A stretch of 64,000 bases of DNA from Cellulosimicrobium cellulans (GCF_007679345.1 NZ_VEGH01000004.1:1-64000); one strand, 5' to 3'. Positions 50,765 through 60,548 are shown, counted from the first letter of the stretch. Translations and numbers: made by a program. The notes: generated by a model not told the origin, from the letters alone.

Positions 50765-52627
50765 TCAGCAGGGGCTGCCGCTCGGGCGCAGCACGGTGAG
50801 CCAGTGGCGCCGCTCGGCCACGAAGCGCGGGTCTGCGGCGAGCTGGTCCGCGATCCAGCGGTAGTTCGCGGTGCGCGCCTCGACCGGCGGCCATGCCATG
50901 ACGTCGTACATCGGGTCGACGACGGGGAGCAGCACGGCGTCGGCGTCGCGCTCGAGCACGCGGCACACGGCGTCGGCGCGGAGCTCGTTGGAGTACCACG
51001 CCTCGCGCGCCTCGAGCACCGGATCCGGCCAGGAGGGCATCGCGTAGAGGTAGTTCTTGTCGGGCGCCGCGTTGAACGCCGACGCGCCGGTGAACGGAAT
51101 GAGCCCCGGGGCGAGGAAGTCGTTGACGGTGGGCAGCATGAGGACCCGCTCCCCGGGCCGGACCAGCTCGATCCCGTCCGCGATCACCCCCTCGCGGAGC
51201 GCGCGGACGTGCGCGTCGTACCGGTCGGTCGTCTCGAGCGCGTCGGGGATGTTGGGTGCCGTCTCGACCACGAGCAGGGCGGCGGCGCCCAGCGCCACCG
51301 ACCGCAGGACCGCGGGCCGGCTGCTCTCGCGGGCACGAGCCCAGATGGCCGACAGCCCGAGCCCCGCCAGCACGACGAGGACGAACCGCGTCAGCAGGAA
51401 CCAGCGGTACGTCGCGCGCATCGCCTCGAACCCGGGCACGTGCTCGTACACCCAGGTGGTCGGCAGGCCGACCGTCGTCATCGACGTCGGGACGTCCCAC
51501 CCGGGCTCCACCGGTTGGGCGAGCGAGTACACCTTCAGGGCGGGCCCGAGCGCGAGGACGAGGGCGACGGCGGCGGCGATCCCGAGGGCCAGCACCACCC
51601 GGCGCTCGCCGCCCGGGCGGCGGCGCCGCAGCGTCAGGTACGTGACGGCGAGGGCCGGGGTGAGCACGCCGACGTAGTTCGCGATGACGTTCGACCCGTC
51701 GCCCCAGAGCCGACCGGCGAGCGATTCGGCACCGGCGAGGGCTGCCCACCACGTCATCGGCTGGGGCAGGACCAAGGTGGCCACGTCGAGCCCCAGGTAG
51801 CGGAACCCGCCCATGCCGACCGGGATCTCGGTGACGGTCGAGGGCGTGTACGCGACGTACGCTCCGACCGCGATGGCCAGAGATGCCCCGAGCACCCCGA
51901 CGGCACCGAGTCGCCGGAACGGGGGGACGGCCCGGTCCGTGCTCCGCGCGATCGTCACCGCGCCGATCATCAGCGTCGCGGCGAACAGGGAGTAGCCGTC
52001 GGTGAACGCCGCCACGAGGGCCAGGGGCAGCGCCAGGCAGACGCCCCGAACCCACCGGCCGCGGTGCACCAGGTCGATGACCACGAGCGCCCCCAGCAGG
52101 TAGGTCGGCAGGAGCACGAACCCGTCGTACGTGTAGGCGAACCCGTTCATCGCGAGCACGCTCGGCGAGGCGAGGTACGAGGCTCCGGTGAGCAGGGCCA
52201 CCCACCGGGGCGCGGCCCACCGACGCATCAGCCCGTACGTCGACGCGAGCGAACCCGCGAGCACGAGCGCGTGCGAGACCTGGTGCGCGGCCCACGCGTC
52301 CACCACCCCGGGGACGTAGCTCACGAGCCAGCCGAGGCCGATCTGGGGCAGCCCGGTGAGGAGCGGGAGGCCGACGGGGACGCCGAGCGAGCTGCACGTC
52401 GACCACAGGCTGGACAGCCCCATGTCGTGCATGCACTGGATCACCCCGGCACCCTGCAACGTCATGAGGGCCGGCTGGCTCCGCCCGAACCAGAACCCGT
52501 GCAGCTGCAGGAGCCCGACCCAGAGGGCAGCTCCGGCCAGGGTCACGACCCACGTCCCGGTGCCGACCCCGCGCAGGTGCGCCGGCGCACGCGACGGCGC
52601 CCACCACCGGGGCGCCGGGCCCGTCAC
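50765..52627 (-). CDS. Large polytopic membrane protein, probable GT-C-type
   Basis: 620 residues, about 11 spans through residue 430, and an outer C-terminal domain of about 180 residues (TTDRYDAHVRALREGVIADGIELVRPGERVLMLPTVND). The first outer loop contains QPALMTLQGAGVIQCMHDMGLSSLWS. It has the architecture of the protein at 39500-41365. GTG at 52627 overlaps the stop of the DegT aminotransferase gene (GTGA), tying it to amino-sugar synthesis. It may transfer or modify a lipid-linked sugar at the outer face of the membrane. Catalytic residues cannot be assigned. Confidence 0.75.
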   Translation of the reverse strand: MTGPAPRWWAPSRAPAHLRGVGTGTWVVTLAGAALWVGLLQLHGFWFGRSQPALMTLQGAGVIQCMHDMGLSSLWSTCSSLGVPVGLPLLTGLPQIGLGWLVSYVPGVVDAWAAHQVSHALVLAGSLASTYGLMRRWAAPRWVALLTGASYLASPSVLAMNGFAYTYDGFVLLPTYLLGALVVIDLVHRGRWVRGVCLALPLALVAAFTDGYSLFAATLMIGAVTIARSTDRAVPPFRRLGAVGVLGASLAIAVGAYVAYTPSTVTEIPVGMGGFRYLGLDVATLVLPQPMTWWAALAGAESLAGRLWGDGSNVIANYVGVLTPALAVTYLTLRRRRPGGERRVVLALGIAAAVALVLALGPALKVYSLAQPVEPGWDVPTSMTTVGLPTTWVYEHVPGFEAMRATYRWFLLTRFVLVVLAGLGLSAIWARARESSRPAVLRSVALGAAALLVVETAPNIPDALETTDRYDAHVRALREGVIADGIELVRPGERVLMLPTVNDFLAPGLIPFTGASAFNAAPDKNYLYAMPSWPDPVLEAREAWYSNELRADAVCRVLERDADAVLLPVVDPMYDVMAWPPVEARTANYRWIADQLAADPRFVAERRHWLTVLRPSGSPC

Positions 52628-53730
52628 GCCGGTCGCACCTCGGCGAGCCGCTCCCCGAGGCACGCGGCCACCCGCACCAGGTCGGCGTCGCTGAGCCCGA
52701 CGTGCGTCGGCAGCGAGATGCCCGTCGCCCCGAGCCGCTCCGCGACCGGGTACCGACCGTGCTCCTGCTCGTAGGGCGGCAGGTGGTGCAGCGGGTGGAA
52801 CACCGGACGCGTCTCGATGCCGTCCTCGGCGAGCCCGCGGATCACGGCGTCGCGCTGCTCGAGCGAGAGGTCGTCGCAGGTGATCGTGTACATCCAGTTG
52901 ACCCGGCGCGTCCCGGGGCGCTGCGTCGGGAGCGTCACGTCGGCGAGGCCGCCGAGGAGCTCGTCGTAGCGTGCCGCCAGCCGGTCGCGGGTCGCGATCA
53001 TGTCGTCGAACCGCTCGAGCTGGGCGACGCCGATCGCGGCGGCCACGTTCGTCATCCGGTAGTTGAACCCGACCTCGGGGAACCAGTAGCGACGCTGCGG
53101 GTCCATGCCCTGGCCGCGGAGCAGCCGCAGGCGGGCGGCGAGCGCGTCGTCGTCGGTGGTGACCGCGCCGCCCTCGCCGGTGGTGACGATCTTGTTGCCG
53201 AAGAAGCTGAACGACGTGGCGTCGGCCATCGAGCCGACCCGGCGGCCGCCGACCTCGGCGCCGTGCGCCTCCGCGGCGTCCTGCACGACCAGGAGGCCGT
53301 GCCGCTCGGCGACGGCGCGCACCGCCGGGAGGTCCGCGGGGTTGCCGTACAGATCCACGGGCATGATCGCGCGGGTGCGCGGGGTGATCGCGGCCTCGAG
53401 GAGAGCGGGATCGAGGTTCATCGTGTCGTCGACGTCCACGAACACGGGCTCGGCGCCGCAGTACCGCACGGCGTTGGCCGAGGCGATGTAGGTCAGGACG
53501 GGCACGATCACCTCGTCGCCGGGCCCGATGCCCAGTGCCGCGAGCGCGAGGTGCAGCGCGGTCGTGCCGTTGTTGGTGGCGATGGCGTGCTTGGCCCCGC
53601 ACAGCTCGGCGAACCGCAGCTCGAACTCGTCGATGAACTTCCCGGCGGACGAGATCCACGTCGAGTCGAGGCACTCGGCGACGTAGGTCTTCTCGTTGCC
53701 CGACAGGTCGGGGGCGGCGGCGTGGATCAT
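52624..53730 (-). CDS. DegT/DnrJ/EryC1 family sugar aminotransferase
   Basis: 368 residues. The PLP-binding lysine is Lys180 in [17 protein letters not shown], the PLP-contacting Asp is Asp151 in [10 protein letters not shown], and [24 protein letters not shown] is the phosphate cup region. The C-terminal [10 protein letters not shown] and [10 protein letters not shown] segments resemble GDP-perosamine synthase and VioA/PglE-type 4-aminotransferases, which act on nucleotide-4-keto-6-deoxysugars with glutamate as donor. The ATG overlaps the acetyltransferase stop by 4 nt, forming a matched aminotransferase-acetyltransferase pair. Confidence 0.93.
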   Translation of the reverse strand: MIHAAAPDLSGNEKTYVAECLDSTWISSAGKFIDEFELRFAELCGAKHAIATNNGTTALHLALAALGIGPGDEVIVPVLTYIASANAVRYCGAEPVFVDVDDTMNLDPALLEAAITPRTRAIMPVDLYGNPADLPAVRAVAERHGLLVVQDAAEAHGAEVGGRRVGSMADATSFSFFGNKIVTTGEGGAVTTDDDALAARLRLLRGQGMDPQRRYWFPEVGFNYRMTNVAAAIGVAQLERFDDMIATRDRLAARYDELLGGLADVTLPTQRPGTRRVNWMYTITCDDLSLEQRDAVIRGLAEDGIETRPVFHPLHHLPPYEQEHGRYPVAERLGATGISLPTHVGLSDADLVRVAACLGERLAEVRPA

Positions 53731-54386
53731 GCGATGGCCTTCTGGGGGAGGGGTCGGGCGGGGTTGCCGACGACGGTGGCGCCGGCGGGGACGTCGCGGA
53801 CGACGACGGCACCGGCGCCGACGACGGCTCCGTCACCGACGGTGATGCCGGGGCGGATGCTGGCGCCGACGCCCACGAGCGCGTGCGCGCCGATGGTGAC
53901 GGTGCCGGCGAGGTGGGCGCCGGGGGCCACGTGGGCGTAGTCCCCGATCGTGCAGTCGTGATCGACGGTGGCGCCGGTGTTGACGATGGCGCCCTCGCCC
54001 AACCGGGCGTAGGCGCCGAGGACGGCGCCGCGGAGCAGGGCGGCGCCGGCACCCACCTGGGCCGTGCGCGCGACCTGGGCGGAGTCGGCGACGAGCGGGA
54101 CGAGGTCGAGGCCCAGGTCGACGGCGCCGCGGGCGAGACGGGCGCGCAGGCCGGGCGAGCCGATCGCGACGAAGGCGTGGCGGAGGCCGGCGTCGACGAG
54201 GTCGCGGAGGACGTCGTCGCCCCCGAGGTAGGGGATCTCGCCGTGCTCGCCGGGGTCGTGCCCGGTGCAGCCCACCGGCTGCAACGGCGAGGCCGTCGGC
54301 CAGGCGTCGACGCAGGAGCGCGCGTGGCCGCCGTTCCCGATGATCACGACTCCCTGCGCGGTCTGCCCCCGTACCGCCTGCGTCAT
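53727..54386 (-). CDS. PglD/NeuD-like sugar O- or N-acyltransferase
   Basis: 219 residues. The N-terminal Rossmann part binds the nucleotide sugar ([17 protein letters not shown]) and the C-terminal part is a left-handed beta-helix of hexapeptide repeats (about 95-205), with the catalytic His region [24 protein letters not shown]. PglD, VioB and PerB N-acetylate 4-amino-6-deoxy sugars. With the coupled DegT enzyme it should give a 4-acetamido-4,6-dideoxyhexose. GAGGAAC precedes the ATG at 54386, and a strong TATAGT -10 (complement of 54421-54426) lies upstream. Confidence 0.9.
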   Translation of the reverse strand: MTQAVRGQTAQGVVIIGNGGHARSCVDAWPTASPLQPVGCTGHDPGEHGEIPYLGGDDVLRDLVDAGLRHAFVAIGSPGLRARLARGAVDLGLDLVPLVADSAQVARTAQVGAGAALLRGAVLGAYARLGEGAIVNTGATVDHDCTIGDYAHVAPGAHLAGTVTIGAHALVGVGASIRPGITVGDGAVVGAGAVVVRDVPAGATVVGNPARPLPQKAIA

Positions 54387-54420
54387 GCCGTTCCTCACGT
54401 GTGCCCAGTTGTCCGGGGTG

Positions 54421-54426
54421 ACTATA
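54421..54426 (-). promoter_or_regulatory. -10 box of the pglD-degT operon
   Basis: Minus-strand TATAGT is a near-consensus -10 and AT-rich for this genome. Predicted leader of about 28 nt with a GAGGAAC ribosome binding site. Confidence 0.55.
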
Positions 54427-54502
54427 TCGAAGGCCCGCCGGTCGCCGGTGCGACCTCGGTCCCGCCGTGGTACGGCGGGCCGCCGGCGGGGGGGTGGTCG
54501 GT

Positions 54503-54508
54503 TAGGCT
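54503..54508 (+). promoter_or_regulatory. -10 box of purK
   Basis: TAGGCT ends 8 nt before the GTG at 54517, and no ribosome binding site is present. It is placed head to head with the pglD promoter. Confidence 0.45.
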
Positions 54509-54516
54509 CACGGCTC

Positions 54517-55683
54517 GTGGCAGCACCCGTGGTGGCAGTGGTCGGTGGTGGGCAGCTCGCCCGCATGATGGCGCCCGCGGCGACGGCGCTCGGCGTGCAC
54601 CTGCGGGTGCTGGTCGAGGACGCGGTGTCGTCGGCGGCGCAGGTGGTGGTCGACGCGCCGGTGGGCGCGGCGGCGGACCCGGTGGCCGTCGAGGCGCTGG
54701 TGCTCGGCGCGGACGCGCTCACCTTCGAGCACGAGCACGTGCCGAACGGCCTGCTCACCGAGCTGGTGGACCGCGGCGTCGCGGTGCGGCCCGGACCGGA
54801 CGCCCTGGTGCACGCGCAGGACAAGATCGTGATGCGCACCCGGCTGACCGCGCTCGGCGTGCCGTGCCCGCGGTGGGCGCCGCTCGACTCGGCCGACGAC
54901 CTCGCGGCGTTCCTCGCCGCCGGGGACGGCACCGCGGTGGTCAAGACCGCGCGCGGCGGCTACGACGGCAAGGGTGTGCGGGTCGTGCGGTCCGCCGCCG
55001 AGGCCGCCGACTGGCTCGCCGCGGCCGCCGAGGGCACCGGTGCCCCGCTGCTGGCCGAGGAGCGGGTGCCGTTCACCCGCGAGCTGGCCGCCCTGGTGGC
55101 CCGCACGCCGTCCGGCGAGGTCCGCACCTGGCCGGTCGTGGAGTCGGTGCAGCGCGACGGCGTGTGCGCCGAGGTCGTGGCGCCGGCCCCGGACCTGGAC
55201 CCGCGCACCGCCGCGACCGCCGAGCGGATCGCCCGCGAGGTCGCCGAGGGGCTCGGCGTCACCGGGGTCCTGGCGGTCGAGCTGTTCGAGGTCGCCGACC
55301 CCGAGGGCGGGGCGCCGCGGGTGCTGGTGAACGAGCTCGCGATGCGCCCGCACAACTCCGGGCACTGGACGATCGACGGCTCCGTGACCAGCCAGTTCGA
55401 GCAGCACCTGCGCGCCGTGCTCGACCTGCCCCTCGGCGCGACCGGGGCCCGCGCGCCGTGGACCGTGATGGCGAACGTGCTGGGCTCGACCCGCGCCGCG
55501 CTGACCGACGGGCTGGCCGAGGTCGCCGCGCTCGACCCCGGCGCCAAGGTGCACCTGTACGGCAAGGGTGTCCGCCCCGGCCGCAAGCTCGGGCACGTGA
55601 CCGTGTCCGGGGACGACCTGGCGGACGTCCGCCGGCGCGCCGTCGCCGCCGCCGCCGTCCTGCGCGGCGACGCGCCGGCCTGA
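54517..55683 (+). CDS. purK: N5-carboxyaminoimidazole ribonucleotide synthase
   Basis: 388 residues, ATP-grasp fold. [28 protein letters not shown] is the conserved N-terminus, and [22 protein letters not shown] (ATP-binding), [13 protein letters not shown] [14 protein letters not shown] and [19 protein letters not shown] are PurK signatures. It carboxylates AIR with bicarbonate and ATP in purine synthesis, feeding PurE. The GTG at 54517 appears leaderless. It is followed by purE after 83 nt. Confidence 0.96.
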   Translation: MAAPVVAVVGGGQLARMMAPAATALGVHLRVLVEDAVSSAAQVVVDAPVGAAADPVAVEALVLGADALTFEHEHVPNGLLTELVDRGVAVRPGPDALVHAQDKIVMRTRLTALGVPCPRWAPLDSADDLAAFLAAGDGTAVVKTARGGYDGKGVRVVRSAAEAADWLAAAAEGTGAPLLAEERVPFTRELAALVARTPSGEVRTWPVVESVQRDGVCAEVVAPAPDLDPRTAATAERIAREVAEGLGVTGVLAVELFEVADPEGGAPRVLVNELAMRPHNSGHWTIDGSVTSQFEQHLRAVLDLPLGATGARAPWTVMANVLGSTRAALTDGLAEVAALDPGAKVHLYGKGVRPGRKLGHVTVSGDDLADVRRRAVAAAAVLRGDAPA

Positions 55684-55766
55684 CCCCGCCGGCCCGACGC
55701 CGCCCGCCTGACCTCGGCCCCTCCCGCCCCCCGACCACGACCGCACCCCACCCCCGGAGGCACCGC

Positions 55767-56309
55767 ATGGCCACCCCGCTCGTCGGCATCGTCATGGGCT
55801 CGGACTCGGACTGGCCCGTCATGGAGGCCGCCGCCGAGGCGCTGGCCGAGTTCGACGTCCCCGTGGAGGTCGACGTCGTCTCCGCCCACCGCCAGCCGGA
55901 CAAGATGGTCGCCTACGGCCGGGACGCCGCCGGGCGCGGGCTGCGGGCGATCGTCGCGGGTGCGGGGGGCGCGGCCCACCTGCCCGGCATGCTCGCGGCC
56001 GTGACGCCGCTGCCGGTGATCGGCGTGCCGGTGCCGCTGTCCCGGCTCGACGGGATGGACTCGCTGCTGTCGATCGTGCAGATGCCGGCCGGCGTGCCGG
56101 TCGCGACGGTGTCGATCGGCGGCGCCCGCAACGCCGGGCTGCTCGCGGCGCGCATCCTCGGGGCGGGCACGGACGACACGGCCCGCCGGGTCGCGGCGGC
56201 GATGCTGGCGTTCCAGGACGACCTGCGCGCCCAGGCGGACGCCAAGGGCGAGCGGCTGCGCTCCCTGCACGGCGACGGCCGCCGCCCCGCCGTCGGCTTC
56301 GGCGGCTGA
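55767..56309 (+). CDS. purE: N5-CAIR mutase, PurE
   Basis: 180 residues. [26 protein letters not shown] and the catalytic [10 protein letters not shown] (Ser-Ala-His-Arg), [15 protein letters not shown] and [28 protein letters not shown] are all diagnostic of class I PurE. It converts N5-CAIR from PurK into CAIR. CGGAGG lies 7 nt before the ATG. Cytoplasmic and octameric in the family. A GCCCC repeat and inverted repeat follow. Confidence 0.97.
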   Translation: MATPLVGIVMGSDSDWPVMEAAAEALAEFDVPVEVDVVSAHRQPDKMVAYGRDAAGRGLRAIVAGAGGAAHLPGMLAAVTPLPVIGVPVPLSRLDGMDSLLSIVQMPAGVPVATVSIGGARNAGLLAARILGAGTDDTARRVAAAMLAFQDDLRAQADAKGERLRSLHGDGRRPAVGFGG

Positions 56310-56310
56310 C

Positions 56311-56340
56311 GCCCCGCCCCGCCCCGCCCCGCCCCGCGCC
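56311..56340. repeat. GCCCC pentamer repeat after purE
   Basis: Five GCCCC units run directly after the purE stop and end in a degenerate copy. Non-coding, probably slippage-prone. Confidence 0.7.
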
Positions 56341-56349
56341 CCGCCCCGT

Positions 56350-56419
56350 CCCGCCGAGTCTCCACCTCTCGCCTGACGTGTCGAGGCCGCGGACAGGCGC
56401 GCGACGGAGACTCGGCGGG
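56350..56419. terminator. Perfect 14-bp inverted repeat after purE
   Basis: CCCGCCGAGTCTCC (56350-56363) pairs with GGAGACTCGGCGGG (56406-56419). The 42-nt loop holds a further CGCCTG/CAGGCG pair. It lies between purE and the acyltransferase on the same strand and probably terminates the purKE transcript. The arm contains the CCGAGTCT core also seen at 28522. Confidence 0.6.
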
Positions 56420-56527
56420 CCCACCTCCTCCGGAGGATCGCGAGGGCGCCCCGAGCGCGGCGTGAAGGTCTCGTCGAGAGGCTCTGGGGGAGGGGCCGCT
56501 CGACGGGCGGAGCGCCGGTCCGACACC

Positions 56528-56533
56528 TACCGT
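56528..56533 (+). promoter_or_regulatory. -10 box of the acyltransferase gene
   Basis: TACCGT, 7 nt from the GTG at 56541, with no ribosome binding site. Confidence 0.45.
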
Positions 56534-56540
56534 CGAGACG

Positions 56541-57836
56541 GTGACGACCACCGCGCCGCCCCGCACCGCCCGACCCGACGCCGCCCCGGCGCCGGGCCGC
56601 ACCCCCGCCACGGCCGCCCGCGCGCCGCGCCTCGCCGCGCTCGACGCCCTGCGCTTCCTGGCCGCCCTCGGCGTGCTCGCGTACCACTTCACCGCCCGGC
56701 AGACCGACGCCTGGGGGCGCGACCTGGCCGACGTCGCGCCCGCGGTCGCGAGCTGGGCGACATACACCTCGCTGGGGCCGGAGCTGTTCTTCGTGATCAG
56801 CGGGTTCGTCATCCTGATGACGGCGTGGGGCCGCTCGCTGCCCGACATCGTGGGGTCGCGGGTGGCCCGGCTGTACCCGGCCTACTGGACCGGCGTGCTG
56901 CTGACCGGCGCGCTGCTGCTGTTCGTGTGGCAGGGCAAGGAGATCACCGGCGGGCAGGTGCTGGTGAACCTCACGCTGCTCCAGGCGCTGGTCGACGTCG
57001 GGCACGTGGACGGCGTCTACTGGACGCTCTGGGTGGAGCTGCGGTTCTACGTGCTGATCGCGCTGTTCGCCGCGGTCGGGATCACCCGGCGGCGGGTGCT
57101 GTGGTTCGCGGCGCTGTGGCCGGCCGCGGCGATGCTCGCCCGGACCCTGGGCTGGTCGGACGCGGTGACGTGGCTGGTGGCGCCGTACGCCCCGCTGTTC
57201 GCGGCGGGCATGGCGCTGTACGTGATCCACCGCACCGGGCACGCCGTCGTGCCGTGGCTGCTGGTCGTGGCGAACACCGCCGTGGCCACGGCCGCGCTCG
57301 TCCCGGCCCGGATGGCGTCGCTGGGCGCGAACTCGGTGGTCGAGCCGCGCGCCGTGCTGCTCGCGGTCGCGCTGCCGGCGTGCGTCGCCCTGGTCGCGCT
57401 GGTGTCGCTCACCCCGCTCGCGCGGTGGCGGTGGGCCGGCCTCACGGCCGCGGGGGCGCTGACCTACCCGCTCTACCTCACGCACGAGTACTGGGGCCTG
57501 TGGGTGATCCACCTGCTGCACGACCGGCTGCCGGTGTGGGCCGTGCTCGCCGCCGCGACCGCGTTCTCGCTGCTCCTGGCGTGGCTGGTGCACCGCTTCG
57601 TGGAGAAGCCGTTCGGACCGCGGCTGCGCCGCGCCACCACCGCCGGGTGCGAGCGGGTGCGCGCCGTGCTCGTCGGGCTCGGCGGCCTGGCACGCGCCGG
57701 GTTCCGGTCCGGTCAGGAGCCGGGGACGCCGCCCACCACGCCCGGCTCCAGGGAGCCGTCCCGGATCGCCGCGAAGAAGCCCGGCGTCTGGTCGGGGTCG
57801 AGCAGCACGGTCGAGCCGGCGCCGCCGGGGCGGTAG
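56541..57836 (+). CDS. Acyltransferase-3 (OafA/NolL-like) membrane protein
   Basis: 431 residues. The conserved core begins LAALDALRFLAALGVLAYHF (catalytic His) and has SLGPELFFVISGFVILMTAWGRS, RLYPAYWTGVLL (RxxR-like region) and the ending ALTYPLYLTHEYWGLWVIHLL...FVEKPFG; about ten membrane spans. Members transfer acetyl or other acyl groups to surface glycans. GTG at 56541 seems leaderless. The last 41 codons run over the end of the convergent LCP gene, giving a basic, disordered tail that is unlike the family and may be of no function. Confidence 0.93.
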   Translation: MTTTAPPRTARPDAAPAPGRTPATAARAPRLAALDALRFLAALGVLAYHFTARQTDAWGRDLADVAPAVASWATYTSLGPELFFVISGFVILMTAWGRSLPDIVGSRVARLYPAYWTGVLLTGALLLFVWQGKEITGGQVLVNLTLLQALVDVGHVDGVYWTLWVELRFYVLIALFAAVGITRRRVLWFAALWPAAAMLARTLGWSDAVTWLVAPYAPLFAAGMALYVIHRTGHAVVPWLLVVANTAVATAALVPARMASLGANSVVEPRAVLLAVALPACVALVALVSLTPLARWRWAGLTAAGALTYPLYLTHEYWGLWVIHLLHDRLPVWAVLAAATAFSLLLAWLVHRFVEKPFGPRLRRATTAGCERVRAVLVGLGGLARAGFRSGQEPGTPPTTPGSREPSRIAAKKPGVWSGSSSTVEPAPPGR

Positions 57837-59239
57837 TCCAGGCTCTTGATCGGCGGCGTGCCGGTGATGCCACCGGGACCGGTGGCGGCGCGGAACGCCA
57901 GCGCGAGCCGGCCCAGGTCGACGATGCCGGTCCCGTCGCTCGCCGTGAGGGCACCGGTACCGGAGTCGATCAGCGACACCTGCTTGCCCGGCTGGAACAG
58001 CAGCGCGGGGTTCTCGGCCTTCGCCGCGACCGCGCTGATCAGCGCGCGCTGGCGCAGCCCGCGGCCGATGTCGCCGGACGGGTCGGAGTAGCGCATGCGC
58101 GAGTACGCCAGCGCCTGGACGCCGTCGACGGTCTTGCAGCCGGGGGCGTCCCAGATCAGGCCGGAGTTCTTGTCGTTGAGGGGGAAGGCGATGCCGGTGC
58201 TGCCGTCGAGGCAGAGCTCGACCCCGCCGAGCGCGTCCACGATCTCCTCGACGCCGCCGAACCCGACCTCCACGTAGTGGTCGACGGTGAGCCCCGTCAG
58301 GCCCTCGACGGTCTGCACCAGGAGCGGGGCGCCGCCCCAGGAGAACGCCGCGTTGAGCTTGTTCGCGTCGTGGCCCGGGATGTCGACGTAGGTGTCGCGG
58401 GGGAGCGAGATGAGCGCGGCCGGCCCGGACTCGGGCACCTGGAGCAGCAGGATGGTGTCGGTGCGCGCCCCGACGGTCTCGGTGTCCTCGATCGCCCCGT
58501 CGTCGCGCGAGTCCGACCCCGCGAGGAGGTAGGTCGTGCCGGGGGTGTCCGCGGCGCCCGAGAGGGCCGCGACGTGCTGCACCTTGCCGTTCGCCCACAG
58601 GACCAGGCCGATCGGCCAGGCCAGCAGCAGCACGAGGGCGACGACCACGACGGCGGCGACCACCCGGCCGCGGCGGCGCCGGCGGCGGGGCGCGGCGGCG
58701 GGTGCGGTGGCGCCGTCCGGGCCCGCGGGGCCGAGGGGACCACCGGGGCGGGCCGGGCCGCCGGGGGAGGCGGGGCGGGACCGCCCGGGACCCACCGGTG
58801 CGGTCTGGCGCGGCCGGCGGACGTCGGGCGTCGCCGCGGCGGGCGTGGCGGCATCCGCACCGACGGGCACCGCGCTCGAGCCCCGGCGCGCCGAGGAGCG
58901 CACCGGACCCTCGGCCGCGGTCGCGTCGGCGCCGCGGCCCGAGACCCGGACCGGACGGGCCGCGTCGTCGCCGGGGGCCGGGGTGAAGCTGGCGGGCGCC
59001 GCCCCGGGCTGCCCGGTGCCGGGGCGCGGCGCGGTGGGGCGCTGCTGGCCGGCGCGCGGCGCGGAGGTGCGCCCAGGAACCACTGGCGGGCGGGTCGGCC
59101 GCACCGGGTGCGCGTCGCGCTCGGGTACCGGCCCGACGGGCTGGGCGCCGTCGGCCGAGGGGCGGCGGGCGCCGTTGCCAGGCGCGAAGCTGGGCGGCGT
59201 CCTGCGGGCGTCGCGGTCGCGGTCGTCGGGGCGGGCCAC
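57713..59239 (-). CDS. LCP family cell-wall glycopolymer ligase
   Basis: 508 residues. A disordered, Pro/Ala/Arg-rich cytoplasmic tail (1-190) is unusually long. One membrane span (192-216) is followed by the LytR-CpsA-Psr domain: TTYLLAGSDSRDDG, ARTDTILLLQVPESGPAALISLPRDTYVDIPG, NKLNAAFSWGGAPLLVQTVEGLTGL and VQALAYSRMRYSDPSGDIGRGLRQRALI, which hold the conserved Asp and Arg residues that bind polyprenyl pyrophosphate. LCP enzymes move polymers from the lipid carrier to peptidoglycan or arabinogalactan. The GTG at 59239 is 2 nt from the stop of the upstream LCP gene. Its 3' end overlaps the acyltransferase by 124 bp. Confidence 0.93.
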   Translation of the reverse strand: MARPDDRDRDARRTPPSFAPGNGARRPSADGAQPVGPVPERDAHPVRPTRPPVVPGRTSAPRAGQQRPTAPRPGTGQPGAAPASFTPAPGDDAARPVRVSGRGADATAAEGPVRSSARRGSSAVPVGADAATPAAATPDVRRPRQTAPVGPGRSRPASPGGPARPGGPLGPAGPDGATAPAAAPRRRRRRGRVVAAVVVVALVLLLAWPIGLVLWANGKVQHVAALSGAADTPGTTYLLAGSDSRDDGAIEDTETVGARTDTILLLQVPESGPAALISLPRDTYVDIPGHDANKLNAAFSWGGAPLLVQTVEGLTGLTVDHYVEVGFGGVEEIVDALGGVELCLDGSTGIAFPLNDKNSGLIWDAPGCKTVDGVQALAYSRMRYSDPSGDIGRGLRQRALISAVAAKAENPALLFQPGKQVSLIDSGTGALTASDGTGIVDLGRLALAFRAATGPGGITGTPPIKSLDYRPGGAGSTVLLDPDQTPGFFAAIRDGSLEPGVVGGVPGS

Positions 59240-59241
59240 GG

Positions 59242-60540
59242 TCAGCCGCAGACCGCGGTGACGTCGCCGGCGGAGAACGCCTCCTTGCCCGCCTCGCGGG
59301 TCTGGGCCGGCTCGGGGGCGGTGGGCGCGGCCGGCGTCCCGGCACCCGCGCCGGGGTCCGTCCCGGTGCCCGCGCCCGTGCCGGCGTCGGTCCCGCCGGT
59401 CGCCGCGCCGCCGTCGCCCGCCGCCGGGTCCTGGCCCGTGCCGGACAGCATCGGCTGGTCGGCCGCGACGTTCGCCCAGATGGCGTCGGCCTCGGAGGTC
59501 CACACCACCCGGTTCGGGTCGCTCGGCGCCGCCGCGAACGGGATCGTCATGAAGGAGATGTTGTCAGCCGAGGCGCCCCGCAGGCTGTAGGCGAGCCCGG
59601 CCATGTCGGAGATCGAGCTGAAGCCCGAGTCGATCGACAGCGACTCCGTCGCCGAGTCGAGGAACCGGATGAGCTGGGTGATGTCGGTGAGCATGTTCTT
59701 GCTCAGCAGCTCGCGCACCACCGCGGCGAGCAGCTCCTGCTGGCGGCCCAGGCGGTTGGTGTCCGAGCCGTCACCGACGCCCTGGCCGGTGCGCGCGCGG
59801 GCGAACGCCAGGGCCTGGGTGCCGGTGAGCGTCTGCTGGCCCGCGTTGAGGAAGAGCCCCGCCTTGGGCGCGTTCATGTCGTTGGGGATGCAGATCGGCA
59901 CGCCGCCGATGGCGTCCACCATCTTCGTGAACCCCGCGAAGTCCACGACGACGAAGTGGTCGATGCGCACGCCGGTGTTCTGCTGCACCGTGTTGACGGT
60001 GCACGCCGCCGCGGAGGCGATGTCGCCGCCGTTGTCGGCGCCGATCGCGAACGCGGAGTTGAACATCGCGTTGCGCTGCGGGGACGTGGTCCCGCCGTTC
60101 GACATGGTGCAGGCCGGGATGTCGACCAGGGAGTCGCGGGGGATCGAGATGAGCTCCACCCGGGTCCGGTCGGCCGAGATGTGCGCGACGATCGTGGTGT
60201 CGGACCGCATGCCGTCCACGTGGCCGCCGATGGCCTCGTTCTCGCCGTCGCGCTCGTCGGAGCCCATCAGCAGGATGTTGACGTCGCGGCCGGCGTTCGG
60301 GTCGTCCGGGTCGGCCGGGCCCGTGGCCGTCGGCTCCGGCAGCGCCTGGATGAGGTCGCTCGCGTCGATGGTGTTGATGTTGCCGTTGAGCTGGACGTAC
60401 AGCGCGGCCGCGCCCGAGGCGCCGAAGCACAGCACGGCGACGACGGCGAGGGCGGCGCCCCGCAGCACGCCGTGGCTGCGCCGGGTCCGGCCGTGGCGGA
60501 CGGCGCGGGGGCGTGCAGGAGCGGCGTGGCGGGAGGTCAC
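59242..60540 (-). CDS. LCP family cell-wall glycopolymer ligase
   Basis: 432 residues. A short basic tail, one span (about 26-48) and an LCP domain with VNILLMGSDERDGENE, MRSDTTIVAHISADRTRVELISIPRDSLVDIP, MFNSAFAIGADNGG, VRIDHFVVVDFAGFTKMVDAIGGV and LAFARARTG. The C-terminal 70 residues are low-complexity Gly/Thr/Ala/Pro, likely a flexible wall-spanning tail. GTG at 60540 has a TATGCT -10 (complement of 60549-60554) 8 nt upstream, so it is probably leaderless and starts its own transcript for both LCP genes. It differs from the other LCP by lacking the long cytoplasmic tail. Confidence 0.93.
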   Translation of the reverse strand: MTSRHAAPARPRAVRHGRTRRSHGVLRGAALAVVAVLCFGASGAAALYVQLNGNINTIDASDLIQALPEPTATGPADPDDPNAGRDVNILLMGSDERDGENEAIGGHVDGMRSDTTIVAHISADRTRVELISIPRDSLVDIPACTMSNGGTTSPQRNAMFNSAFAIGADNGGDIASAAACTVNTVQQNTGVRIDHFVVVDFAGFTKMVDAIGGVPICIPNDMNAPKAGLFLNAGQQTLTGTQALAFARARTGQGVGDGSDTNRLGRQQELLAAVVRELLSKNMLTDITQLIRFLDSATESLSIDSGFSSISDMAGLAYSLRGASADNISFMTIPFAAAPSDPNRVVWTSEADAIWANVAADQPMLSGTGQDPAAGDGGAATGGTDAGTGAGTGTDPGAGAGTPAAPTAPEPAQTREAGKEAFSAGDVTAVCG

Positions 60541-60548
60541 GACAGAGG

